Positions 18,858-28,033 of a stretch of 64,000 nucleotides of DNA are shown here, one piece after another. Source of the DNA: Acidimicrobiia bacterium (lineage in GTDB: Bacteria; Actinomycetota; Acidimicrobiia; Acidimicrobiales; CATQHL01); assembly GCA_009835395.1 (NCBI GenBank), contig VXXM01000079.1, positions 1 to 64,000 of the forward strand, read 5' to 3'. The notes under the pieces are model-generated. The model worked only from the letters and a program-made list of their open reading frames with translations. It was not told where the DNA came from and made no database searches. The first letter of the stretch is position 1; every line of letters starts with the position of its first letter. Position numbers and translations under genes: made by a program.

Positions 18858-18884
18858 CGACGCCCGAGTCCCCCGATCGGTTCC
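18858..18884 (-). promoter_or_regulatory. Candidate ECF sigma promoter GGAACC-N16-CGTC upstream of cassette-2 sigma gene
   Basis: Minus strand GGAACC gatcgggggactcggg CGTCG, nine nt before ATG. Confidence 0.6.
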
Positions 18885-19101
18885 AGAAGTCTGTGGCGAT
18901 GCCGCGGACCGAGTCCGGCGGCGGCAATGTCGCTCGTCGCCCAGCGACACGTTCTGATCGCCGGGAGCCTCGACTCGCGGCCTGTCGGCGACTGCGCGCA
19001 GCGGCTGCCGCAAGGACTTTGCGCACCACCGGTGCCGACCCCGCGGAAGTGCGCGAATCGGGCAGAATGATGCCGTACCGCACGCTCAACGAGGAGCCGT
19101 G

Positions 19102-20268
19102 ATGTCTGTACTGGTCACCCCCAATCCCCTGCGTGAGGATCGAGACTGGCCCTCGGCGCCGCCGGAGATCGCGGGATTCCACCGCCGCATGCCGGCCTAC
19201 TCGCCGACACTCCTGCTGGATGCCCCTGACCTGGCCGAACGCCTCGGTGTGGGGCGCCTGCTCGTCAAGGCTGAGACCCGCCGCATGGGCCTGCCATCTT
19301 TCAAGATCCTCGGCGCATCCTGGGCCACCTACCAGGCCATCTGCGAGCACGTCGGCGCACCGCCGGCCCGCTGGGGCAACATCAACGAGCTGGCGGCCCG
19401 GCTGGCCTATCTGCGGCCGTTGCAGTTGTGCACCGCCACCGACGGCAACCACGGCCGGGCGGTGGCCTTCATGGCCCGGCTGCTGGGGTTCGACGCCCAG
19501 ATCTTCGTGCCGGCCGGCATGGCGGCGGCCCGCATCGAGGCCATGGAGTGGGAGGGCGCCAAGGTCACGATGGTGGCAGGCGACTACGACGACGCCGTCG
19601 CCCGGTCGGCCCAGGAGGCCGGGGATCGCTGCATCGTCGTTTCCGATACGTCCTGGCCGGGCTACGAGACCATCCCCGCTCAGGTGATCGAGGGCTACAC
19701 CACGATCTTCGCCGAGGTGGACGAGGCGATCGCCGCCAGCGGCCTCGAGCAACCCGAGCTGGTTGTCGTGCCGATGGGGGTGGGGGCCTTCATGTCGGCC
19801 GCGGTGACGCACTACCGATCCGGTAGCCATCGGCCGGTGCTGGTGGGCGTGGAGCCGAGCGACGCCAACTGCGTGCAGGCCTCGGCGCTGGCCGGCGGGC
19901 TCACGCACGTGCCCGGCCCGCACCGCTCGATCATGGTGGGCCTGAATTGCGGGCAGCCGTCGCCGGTGGCCTGGCCCCGACTGGCCGCCGGTGTGGACTG
20001 GTTCACCTCCGTGGACGACGACGCGGCCCGCCAGGCAATGCGTGACCTGGCCGACGCCGCCGTCGTGGCCGGCGAGACCGGTGCCGCCTCCCTGGCCGGC
20101 CTGGTGGCCCTGCTGGCCGACCCGGCCGCCCGGGAGGCGCTCGGCGACCTGTCGGGCAGTTGCGTCATGGTGACCGTCACCGAGGGCGCCACCGACCCCG
20201 ACGCCTACGAGCGGATCGTCGGCCGCAGTCACGACACCGTCGGCCGCGTCCTCACCGCCATGCGCTGA
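19102..20268 (+). CDS. dpaL: Diaminopropionate ammonia-lyase-like PLP enzyme
   Basis: LLVKAETRRMGLPSFKILGASWATYQ...CTATDGNHGRAVAFMARLLGFDAQIFVPAGMAAARIEAMEWEGAKV...YETIPAQVIEGYTTIFAEVDE. Confidence 0.85.
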   Translation: MSVLVTPNPLREDRDWPSAPPEIAGFHRRMPAYSPTLLLDAPDLAERLGVGRLLVKAETRRMGLPSFKILGASWATYQAICEHVGAPPARWGNINELAARLAYLRPLQLCTATDGNHGRAVAFMARLLGFDAQIFVPAGMAAARIEAMEWEGAKVTMVAGDYDDAVARSAQEAGDRCIVVSDTSWPGYETIPAQVIEGYTTIFAEVDEAIAASGLEQPELVVVPMGVGAFMSAAVTHYRSGSHRPVLVGVEPSDANCVQASALAGGLTHVPGPHRSIMVGLNCGQPSPVAWPRLAAGVDWFTSVDDDAARQAMRDLADAAVVAGETGAASLAGLVALLADPAAREALGDLSGSCVMVTVTEGATDPDAYERIVGRSHDTVGRVLTAMR

Positions 20269-20349
20269 CCCTCGGACGGATTGGGCTCCTACGCGCCGGT
20301 AGCGTGACCGGTGGCGGCTCGGAGCGAACGGGCCGGGACAGGAGCAGCA

Positions 20350-21282
20350 ATGACACGCCCATTCCGGTTCGGCCTCACGTTGGAGAGGAGCAGCAATCAG
20401 GACCAGATAGCCGAGCAGGCGCGCCAGGCCGAGGAACTGGGCTACTCGTGCATGGTCATGACCGATCATCTAGACGCTCGGAACGGGCCTCTCGTGACGA
20501 TCACGGCCGTGGCGCTCGCCACGTCGACGCTGCGGGTCGGCACCCTGGTCCTCTGCAACGACTACCGCCATCCCGTCGTGCTGGCCAAGGAGCTTGCCAC
20601 GCTCGACCGCATCTCCGGCGGCCGGCTGGAGATCGGCATCGGCGCCGGCTGGATGACCACCGACTACGAGCAGGCCGGCCTGCCGAAGGACCGGCCGGGC
20701 GTGCGCATCGCACGCCTGGCGGAGGCCGTGTCGGTCATGGACGGCTGCTTCGGGGACGGGCCGTTCGACTTCGCCGGGGAGTACTACACCGTCCAGGGGC
20801 TCGACGCCGGGCCCCAGCCCGTCCAGCGCCCGCGCCCGCCGCTGCTGATGGCCGGCGGCGGCCCGAGGATGCTGACGCTGGCGGCGCAGCGAGCCGACAT
20901 CGTGGCGGTCAACGTCAACCTGCGCAGCGGCGTGATGAGCGAGAGCGTGGCGGCCAACGCCACAGCCGAGGCGACCGACGAGAAAGTGGCGCTCGTGCGC
21001 GAGGTCGCCGGCGCCCGCTTCGCCGACATCGAACTCAGCGTCGGCGTGTTCATAGCCAGCATCGTCGACGACCGCCACGGCTTCGCCGCCGATCTGGCTC
21101 CCGCCTTCGGGATCACCGTCGAGCAGGCCCTCGGATCGCCCCACGCCCTATTCGGCACGGTCGAGGAGTGCATCGCCGCCCTCGAGGAACGCCGCGATCG
21201 CTGGGGCCTCTCCTACGTCACCATCCCCGCCGAGACCGCCGTGGAGTTCGCCCCCGTCATCGAACGCCTCACCGGCCGCTAG
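20350..21282 (+). CDS. LLM class F420-dependent oxidoreductase
   Basis: MTRPFRFGLTLERSSNQDQIAEQARQAEELGYSCMVMTDHLD...RISGGRLEIGIGAGWMTTDYEQAGLP. Confidence 0.9.
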   Translation: MTRPFRFGLTLERSSNQDQIAEQARQAEELGYSCMVMTDHLDARNGPLVTITAVALATSTLRVGTLVLCNDYRHPVVLAKELATLDRISGGRLEIGIGAGWMTTDYEQAGLPKDRPGVRIARLAEAVSVMDGCFGDGPFDFAGEYYTVQGLDAGPQPVQRPRPPLLMAGGGPRMLTLAAQRADIVAVNVNLRSGVMSESVAANATAEATDEKVALVREVAGARFADIELSVGVFIASIVDDRHGFAADLAPAFGITVEQALGSPHALFGTVEECIAALEERRDRWGLSYVTIPAETAVEFAPVIERLTGR

Positions 21283-21284
21283 GA

Positions 21285-21314
21285 CCGGAACTCCCGCGGC
21301 GCAGCGGAGTCCGG
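21285..21314. terminator. Stem-loop after LLM oxidoreductase gene
   Basis: CCGGAACTCC cgcggcgcagc GGAGTCCGG (one bulge). Confidence 0.4.
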
Positions 21315-21386
21315 TACTGTCAAACTGTCAGCAGGCGGCGTGACGTCTGCTGAGCGGAGTCAACTGCAGCCAGTGGGGATGGGCGA

Positions 21387-22379
21387 ATGGCGAGGGCTCA
21401 GGGATACGTGCCGGACGGCATGCCGATGGAGCCGCCAAGGTTCCTGACTAGGCCCTCGGAGTCGCTGGGGAACGTCACCAAGCTCACGAAGCTGATGCTG
21501 TGGCCCTACGGGCTGTTCTACATCGGGCTTTCGGTGGTGATCTGGAACTACTTCACGCCGGCGTTGGCGCGTATGGAACGCTTCGAGATCGGTTGGGTGG
21601 CCGAGATCTACGTGCGCAACCTCGTCATGGTGGCGGTGTGGGTGAGCGCCATCCACTTCTGGCTCTACGTGCGACGGGCGCAGGGGATGCGGTTCAAGTA
21701 CGACGGGCAGTGGCTCAGCACCAGAGCCCGCCGCTTCCTGTGGCGCAACCAGGCGTGGGACAACGCCTTCTGGAGCCTCGCCAGCGCACCCGTCTTCTGG
21801 ACCTTCTGGGAGGCACTTCTCTACTGGTGCTACGCCAACGAGTACATCCCGCACGTCCGCTGGAGCGACGGGGCGGGTTGGGTCGTCTACCTGGTGGTGA
21901 TGACGGTCTTCTCGTTCTGGCTGGTGGCCGGCTACTTCTACGTGACCCACCGGTTCCTGCACACCCGGCCCATGTACCGGTGGGCCCACTACCTCCACCA
22001 CAAGAACGTCAACACCGGGCCGTGGTCGGGCCTGTCGATGCACCCGGTCGAGCACCTGCTCTACTTCTCGACGCCGGTGTTCTTCCTGTTCATCCCCGCC
22101 AACCCGTTCATCATCATCGTCACGCAGATCTTCACCGGTCTGGCCCCGTCGCTGGGCCACTCCAACTTCGACCGGATCGTGGTCGCCGGCGACCGCACCC
22201 TCCCGGCCGGCGACTACTTCCACGACCTGCACCACAAGTACTTCGAGTGCAACTACGGCACCCCGGTCGTCCCCGTCGACGCCTGGGTCGGCACCTGGCA
22301 CGACGGCTCCGCCGAGGCCCACGAACGGATGCGAGCCCGCCGGGAGGCCGCCGGCCACCTCGCCCGCAAAGGCGACTGA
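21387..22379 (+). CDS. Sterol desaturase / fatty acid hydroxylase family membrane protein
   Basis: THRFLHTRPMYRWAHYLHHKNVNTGPWSGLSMHPVEHLLYFST...HDLHHKYFECNYGTPVVPVDAWVGTWHDG histidine boxes. Confidence 0.92.
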   Translation: MARAQGYVPDGMPMEPPRFLTRPSESLGNVTKLTKLMLWPYGLFYIGLSVVIWNYFTPALARMERFEIGWVAEIYVRNLVMVAVWVSAIHFWLYVRRAQGMRFKYDGQWLSTRARRFLWRNQAWDNAFWSLASAPVFWTFWEALLYWCYANEYIPHVRWSDGAGWVVYLVVMTVFSFWLVAGYFYVTHRFLHTRPMYRWAHYLHHKNVNTGPWSGLSMHPVEHLLYFSTPVFFLFIPANPFIIIVTQIFTGLAPSLGHSNFDRIVVAGDRTLPAGDYFHDLHHKYFECNYGTPVVPVDAWVGTWHDGSAEAHERMRARREAAGHLARKGD

Positions 22380-22512
22380 CCACACCGGGCCGGTGCCGGT
22401 GTTGGGCCGCCCGGTCCGGTGCACCCGTGGCCGCCACTCGGGCAGCTTCTACGCTCGGGGATGTGACCCACCCGATCGCATCGCTGCCGTTGCCGGCCGG
22501 CGGGAGGGCGGC

Positions 22513-23853
22513 GTGGCCATAGATCTACCCCTGCTGGATGTCTTCGGCGAGGCGCGGTTCGTGGAGGCTTTCGCCGCGGATCGGACCATCGGGGCCTGGC
22601 TCGATGTCGAGGTGGCGCTGGCGCGGGCGCAGGCCGAAGCCGGCGTGATTCCCGACTCAGCGGCCGAGACGATCCGGGTGGAGCTCGAATCGGTCGAGAT
22701 CGATCACGAGCAACTGGAGGAGGGCGCCCGGCTCGTGGGGTACCCGATCCTGCCGCTGTTGCAGCAGCTCGGCCGATCGCATCCCGATGTGGCGTCGTGG
22801 CTGCACTTCGGTGCCACCACGCAGGACATCATGGACACGGCGCTGGTGATCCTGCTGCGCGACGCCTGCAGGGGCATCGCCCACGTCGGCGTCGAGTTGG
22901 GCGACACCCTGGCTGCGCTCGCCGAGTCCCACAGGGCTACGCCGATGGCCGGCCGGACGCACGGCCAGCAGGCCGTGCCGATCACCTTCGGCATGAAGGT
23001 CGCCGGCTGGCTGGAGGAGATCGCCCGCTCGCTGGCGCGCCTCGGCGAGGCGCGGGCGGCCGCCGAGGTGGTCCAGCTGTACGGTGCGGCAGGCACGTCG
23101 GCGGCCTATGGGCCCCTCAGCGCCGCCACGCGCCGGCGCACGGCGGAGATCCTGGGTCTGGGTTGCGACGACGTGCCGTGGCACAGCGTCCGAGACCGCC
23201 TTGCGCAGGTAGCCGCCGGCCTGGGCGTGCTGGCCGCGGCGACGAGCCGGATCGCCCTGGAGGTCATCGACCTGGCTCGCAGCGAGATCGCCGAGGTACG
23301 CGAGGGCGGTGGCCGGCTGGCCGGGGCGTCCTCCACGATGCCCCAGAAGGCGAATCCCATCCTCTCCGAGACCATCGTGGGGCTCAGCGGGATGGCCGGC
23401 GCGCTTGCCGCCGTGCCGCTACGCGCCATGACCGGTCGCCACGAGCGGTCGGCGGGGGAGTGGCAGATGGAGTGGGACTCGTTGCCGCTGCTCGTTGCCT
23501 ATACCGGCAGCTCGCTGGCCCGCTGCGGCGATCTGGTCGCCGGGCTGTATGTGGACCGTGCCAGGATGGCGGCCAACCTGGACATCGATGGGGGCCTGAT
23601 CATGGCCGAGGCGCTCATGATCCGCCTCGCCCCGCTGCTGGGGCGTCAAGAGGCCCACGACGTTGTCTACGACCTGTCGGCGGCGGCTCGGGACTCCGGC
23701 GTGCCGCTGGCAGAGGCTGCCAGGTCGTTCCTCGCAGACCGGGGTTTGGCGGAGCAGGCGGACCTCGAACCGGCGAGCTACCTCGGCGAGGCCGAGGCGA
23801 TCGTCGACACCGCCGTCGAGCGCTGGCGCAGCGCGCGCCGGCCAGAGGTGTGA
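22513..23853 (+). CDS. Adenylosuccinate lyase / 3-carboxy-cis,cis-muconate cycloisomerase superfamily lyase
   Basis: WLHFGATTQDIMDTALVILLRD; MAGRTHGQQAVPITFGMKVAGW; GASSTMPQKANPILSE signature. Confidence 0.9.
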   Translation: MAIDLPLLDVFGEARFVEAFAADRTIGAWLDVEVALARAQAEAGVIPDSAAETIRVELESVEIDHEQLEEGARLVGYPILPLLQQLGRSHPDVASWLHFGATTQDIMDTALVILLRDACRGIAHVGVELGDTLAALAESHRATPMAGRTHGQQAVPITFGMKVAGWLEEIARSLARLGEARAAAEVVQLYGAAGTSAAYGPLSAATRRRTAEILGLGCDDVPWHSVRDRLAQVAAGLGVLAAATSRIALEVIDLARSEIAEVREGGGRLAGASSTMPQKANPILSETIVGLSGMAGALAAVPLRAMTGRHERSAGEWQMEWDSLPLLVAYTGSSLARCGDLVAGLYVDRARMAANLDIDGGLIMAEALMIRLAPLLGRQEAHDVVYDLSAAARDSGVPLAEAARSFLADRGLAEQADLEPASYLGEAEAIVDTAVERWRSARRPEV

Positions 23854-23878
23854 CCGGCGCCGACCGCGCTCGATCGGG

Positions 23879-24226
23879 TCACTCGATGGCGGCCTCCACG
23901 GCGGCATCCGCCAGAGCCCCCAGCAGGTCGATCACTGCGAAGGCCTTGCCTTCGGAGATCGCGTCGAGCGGCCTCATGCCTTCGAGTTCGGGCTGGGGCG
24001 ACCGCAGCCAGCTTCGCGCCTCGCGGTCGGGCATCGCCTTGCGGGCGAGATCCACGACGGCGCGCAACTCGAGGAGCCGCTCTTCCACGTCGCGACGGAC
24101 GGTGGCCCCTCGATAGCGCCAGCGGACGACGTTGCGCTTGCTGGTCCGGGTGACCTGTGCGAGGTCTCCCACGGTCAGCACCCCCCCGGCGCACACGTTG
24201 TCCAGCAGCGATCTGATCGTCGTCAT
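23879..24226 (-). CDS. Xre/MbcA/ParS-like antitoxin with DUF2384-like C-terminus (orphan)
   Basis: LTVGDLAQVTRTSKRNVVRWRYRGATVRRDVEERLLELRAVVDLARKAMPDREARSWLRSPQPELEGMRPLDAISEGKAFAVIDLLGAL. Confidence 0.75.
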   Translation of the reverse strand: MTTIRSLLDNVCAGGVLTVGDLAQVTRTSKRNVVRWRYRGATVRRDVEERLLELRAVVDLARKAMPDREARSWLRSPQPELEGMRPLDAISEGKAFAVIDLLGALADAAVEAAIE

Positions 24227-24347
24227 CGTTGCGGTCCTCCTTCTGCGCAGCGGACCCTGGCGGGACACATACGTTGGCACAATTCAGGCGGGCGAGGGGC
24301 GGCTGGTACGATCGGCAAGCCGCGGATCGGCTAGGGGGACGTTGGCC

Positions 24348-25325
24348 ATGGAGCGGATCGCGGGATACGAGCCGGCAGACGCCATCCCGATGCTTCCGCC
24401 CACGCTGCGGGGTGGACCACGGAAGGCGCTGCGCACCGTCTGGGACCTCGTTTGGATGACGATGTGGCCCTACGGGTTCGTCTACGCCGGCCTGGCGGCG
24501 TTGGTGTGGAACGTCTTCACGCCCGCCATGGAGCGCATGGAGCGGTTCGCGGTCGGCTGGATCGCCGAGATCTACCTGCGCAACGTGGTGCTGCTGCTGG
24601 TCTCGGCGGGTGGTCTCCATCTCTGGCTCTACGTGCGCCGGGCGCAGGGCAAGGACTACAAGTACGACTACCGGTGGCCGCGCAAGAGGAGTCGCCGCTT
24701 CCTCTGGCGCAGCCAGACCCGGGACAACATGTTCTGGGCGCTCACCAGCGGTGCCTTCTTCTGGACGGCCTACGAGGCCTTGCTTCTTTGGGCGTACGCC
24801 AACGACCACATCGCGCGGGTGGATTGGGGTGACGGCCCGGGTTGGGTCGTCTACCTGCTTGCGATGACGGTCGTGCCGTTCTTCCTGGTCACGGCGTGGT
24901 TCTATGTGACCCACCGGCTGCTGCACACCCGTCCCCTCTACCGCTGGGCGCACTACCTGCATCACAAGAACGTGAACACCGGACCGTGGTCGGGGCTCTC
25001 GATGCACCCCGTCGAGCACCTGCTCTACTTCTCCACGGTGCTGTTCTTCATGGTCATCCCGGTGAGCCCGTTCGTCGTCATTCTCACGAACCTCTTCACC
25101 GCCATGGATCCGGCTCGAGGTCACTGCGGCTTCGATCGCTTCGAGATCGGCTACGGCCGCACGATGCCCGCGGGCACCTACTACCACGACCTGCACCACA
25201 AGTACTTCGAGTGCAACTACGGCTTGCAAGTGATCCCCATAGACGCCTGGATGGGCACCTGGCACGACGGCTCGCCCGAGGCGCACGAACGCATGCGGGC
25301 CCGCCTGGAGGCCACTCGGCGCTGA
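24348..25325 (+). CDS. Sterol desaturase / fatty acid hydroxylase family membrane protein (paralog of 21387-22379)
   Basis: THRLLHTRPLYRWAHYLHHKNVNTGPWSGLSMHPVEHLLYFST...HDLHHKYFECNYGLQVIPIDAWMGTWHDG. Confidence 0.92.
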   Translation: MERIAGYEPADAIPMLPPTLRGGPRKALRTVWDLVWMTMWPYGFVYAGLAALVWNVFTPAMERMERFAVGWIAEIYLRNVVLLLVSAGGLHLWLYVRRAQGKDYKYDYRWPRKRSRRFLWRSQTRDNMFWALTSGAFFWTAYEALLLWAYANDHIARVDWGDGPGWVVYLLAMTVVPFFLVTAWFYVTHRLLHTRPLYRWAHYLHHKNVNTGPWSGLSMHPVEHLLYFSTVLFFMVIPVSPFVVILTNLFTAMDPARGHCGFDRFEIGYGRTMPAGTYYHDLHHKYFECNYGLQVIPIDAWMGTWHDGSPEAHERMRARLEATRR

Positions 25326-25338
25326 GCGTGGCGGCGGG

Positions 25339-26805
25339 CTAACCCGGCGGCCGCCCCTCGGCGGCACGGACCAACCGCTTGGCCAGCAGCCGGAAGATCA
25401 CCGAGTGGACCGGGTACAGCGCCCACCAGTACAGGCGTCCCAACACCCCGCGGGGGTACATGCGAGCCAGTTGGTGCAAGGTCTGCCGGCCGTTCTCGGT
25501 GGCGATGTGCCACTCCAGGAAGGCCACGCCCGGCAGGCGCATCTCGGCGCGCAGCCGGAGTAGCCGCGCGGGATCGACGGCCTCGACGCGGAAGTAGTCC
25601 AGAGCGTCGCCCACACGCAGGTCGTCCGGATGGCGGCGGCCCCGTCGCATCCCGACCCCTCCGACGAGCGAGTCGAGCGCGCCACGCAACGCCCACAGGG
25701 GTTGGGCGACGTACCAGCCGCGGTCGCCCCCCACGCCCGAGATGGTGGCGAACAGCGCCTCGGTCGACGCGCCGGTGTGGAGCGCTCGCTCGTCACTGAG
25801 CACGGTCCCACCGGCCCAGGAGGGGTCCTGGGGCATGGGCTCTGCAACGCTCCGCTCGGGTGAGCTGCCCGTCCAACTGGTCTGCACGTCGAGGTCCTGC
25901 ACCCGCTGCAGCGCCCGGGTCAGTGCCTCGTCGAGTCCCACTGGCTCGTGGTCGACGAATTGCCGGATGTCCCGCTCGGGGCTCACGACCACATCGTTGA
26001 TGAGGCTGTCCACCAGCGGTCGGGCCAGGCCGTAGGGCAGGGGCGTGACCAGCCGTACCCAGTGCGAGGACAGGCGCGGCGTCAGCACCGGGACCGGAAG
26101 GATGACCCGGGGTCGCAGCCCGGCTGCGCGGGCGTAGCGATCCATCATCTTCCGGTAGGTGACCACATCCCGTCCGCCCACCTCCACGACGCGTCCCGCC
26201 AGCGCCTCGACCTGCGGAGCGGCAACCAGATAGTGCAGCACGTCACCGATGGCGATCGGCTGGCAGCTGGTCAGGGTCACCCAGCGGGGACAGGTCATGG
26301 CCGGCAGCCGGTCGACGAGGTGGCGCAGCATCTCGAAGGAGGCGCTGCCCGAGCCGATGATGACCGCGGCCCGCAATTCGGTGACCGGCACTGCGCCGCC
26401 GGCCAGCACGCGCCCGACCTCGTGCCGGCTTGCCAGGTGGGGCGAGAGAGCGGCGGGATCGTCGGCGCCCAGCCCGCCGAGGTACACGATCCGTCTCACA
26501 CCGGCGGCCTGCGCGGCCGCAGCGGTGTTGGCCGCGCCCAGCCGGTCGGTCTCGGCGAAGCGGTCGCTGTGACCCATGGCGTGCACCAGGTAGTACACCG
26601 CGTCGATGCCGGCGAAGCCCTGCTCGAGAGAGTCCCGGTCCCCGACATCGCCCCGCACCACCTCCACCTGCTCCCCCCAGCCGAAACCGCCGGCGCGCTC
26701 AGGGCGGCGCACGATGCAGCGCACGTCACCGCCGGCGTCCAGCAACTGCGGCACCAGCCGTCCGCCGACGTACCCCGTGGCGCCCAGAACGGCGACGCGG
26801 ATCAT
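25339..26805 (-). CDS. NAD(P)H-binding (NmrA/SDR-like) protein with DUF2867 C-terminal domain
   Basis: MIRVAVLGATGYVGGRLVPQLLDAGGDVRCIVRRPER...YYLVHAMGHSDRFAETDRLGAANTAAAA...DYFRVEAVDPARLLRLRAEMRLPGVAFLEWHI. Confidence 0.9.
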   Translation of the reverse strand: MIRVAVLGATGYVGGRLVPQLLDAGGDVRCIVRRPERAGGFGWGEQVEVVRGDVGDRDSLEQGFAGIDAVYYLVHAMGHSDRFAETDRLGAANTAAAAQAAGVRRIVYLGGLGADDPAALSPHLASRHEVGRVLAGGAVPVTELRAAVIIGSGSASFEMLRHLVDRLPAMTCPRWVTLTSCQPIAIGDVLHYLVAAPQVEALAGRVVEVGGRDVVTYRKMMDRYARAAGLRPRVILPVPVLTPRLSSHWVRLVTPLPYGLARPLVDSLINDVVVSPERDIRQFVDHEPVGLDEALTRALQRVQDLDVQTSWTGSSPERSVAEPMPQDPSWAGGTVLSDERALHTGASTEALFATISGVGGDRGWYVAQPLWALRGALDSLVGGVGMRRGRRHPDDLRVGDALDYFRVEAVDPARLLRLRAEMRLPGVAFLEWHIATENGRQTLHQLARMYPRGVLGRLYWWALYPVHSVIFRLLAKRLVRAAEGRPPG

Positions 26806-26854
26806 GGGCGGCGACGGTGGCCGGGGCGGTGGGCGGTCACACGTCCCGAGCGAT

Positions 26855-28033
26855 TCACTCCGAGGTGCCGGTGGTGATGCTGAAACCGGGTGGGATCAGG
26901 ATGTCGTGAGGGGTGAGATCGGCGATCGAGTCGCGGCCGAGTCCCAGCAGCGCCGAGTCGATGCCGGCTCGGAGCACGTCCAGCACGTTCTCCACGCCGG
27001 CCCGGCCGTTTGCGGCCAGGCCCCACAGGCAGGCCCGACCGATGAGTACCGCCCGGGCCCCCAGGGCGACGGCCTTGACCACGTCTCCGCCCCGGCGGAT
27101 ACCCCCGTCGAGTAGGACCTCGACATCGTTGCCCACGGCGGCGGCGATCGGCTGGAGCAGGCGAATGGTTGCCGGCGTCGTGTCGAGATTGTTGCCGCCG
27201 TGATTCGACACGGAGATAGCGGTGGCGCCGATGTCGGTGGCCCGCCGGGCGTCGTCGACGCGCACGATGCCCTTGATCATGCAGGGCCCGTCCCACTGCT
27301 GACGCAGCCACGCCAGGTCGTCCCAGGAGGGGGGCGGGGTCTGCATCCACTCGCCGTAGGCGTCGAAGAAACCCGGCGACGCCTCGCCGGGGATCGCCAT
27401 GTTCGGCACCGTCAGGTCCGGCAGCCGCCCAGCGCGCAGCCAGCGGCACAGCCAGCGGGGACGGCGGAGCACCTCGGGTGCCAGCCGCCGCATCGCCTCC
27501 AGGTTGATCCGCTGGGGGATGAACGGGCTTCCCCAGTCCCGGCTGTGCACGAAAGACCAGTCCAGCGTGACGATCAGCCCGACGGCGCCCGCCGAGCGGG
27601 CGCGTTCGAGTCGCTGCAGGATCCGGTCCCGTGACCCGCACCAGTAGATCTGGAACAGCGTCCGGGGGTTGGCGGCGACGACCTCTTCGATGGGCTTGCT
27701 GCCGAAGGCGCTGAGGCACATGACGGTTCCTCGGGCGGCGGCGGCACCGGCGACGGCCACCTCGGCCTCGGGGTGGACGGCCTGCACGCCGGTCGGCGAG
27801 ATCAGCACCGGCATCGAGACCGGCTGGCCCATGACGCTGGTGGACAGGTCGCGCCCGCCGGGCTTGCCGGCAACGGTCGGAGCGAACCCCAGCTCGCTGA
27901 ACGCAGCCTCGTTGTCGCGCAGCGTGACGCCCGCCTCGGCGCCGGCCCGCAGCGCCGCGGCGACCGAGGCCGGCAGGGTGCGCTCGGCGCGCCGGCGGGC
28001 CACCGCCACCGACTCGAACCAGCCGCCGGCCAT
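26855..28033 (-). CDS. mftD: Pre-mycofactocin synthase MftD (FMN-dependent alpha-hydroxy-acid oxidase family)
   Basis: WFESVAVARRRAERTLPASVAAALRAGAEAGVTLRDNEAAFSELGFAPTVAG...ISVSNHGGNNLDTTPATIRLL..VEVLLDGGIRRGGDVVKAVALGARAVLIGRACLWGLAANG. Confidence 0.93.
   Translation of the reverse strand: MAGGWFESVAVARRRAERTLPASVAAALRAGAEAGVTLRDNEAAFSELGFAPTVAGKPGGRDLSTSVMGQPVSMPVLISPTGVQAVHPEAEVAVAGAAAARGTVMCLSAFGSKPIEEVVAANPRTLFQIYWCGSRDRILQRLERARSAGAVGLIVTLDWSFVHSRDWGSPFIPQRINLEAMRRLAPEVLRRPRWLCRWLRAGRLPDLTVPNMAIPGEASPGFFDAYGEWMQTPPPSWDDLAWLRQQWDGPCMIKGIVRVDDARRATDIGATAISVSNHGGNNLDTTPATIRLLQPIAAAVGNDVEVLLDGGIRRGGDVVKAVALGARAVLIGRACLWGLAANGRAGVENVLDVLRAGIDSALLGLGRDSIADLTPHDILIPPGFSITTGTSE

Noticed and set aside
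18823-20469. 548-aa minus-strand ORF
   Set aside because: Antisense to the clear DpaL-like gene; composition typical of GC-rich shadow frames.
21360-25367. Minus-strand ORFs opposite the two desaturase-like genes (21360-22424, 23778-25367)
   Set aside because: Paralogous shadows of conserved plus-strand genes; resemble each other only because the sense genes do.
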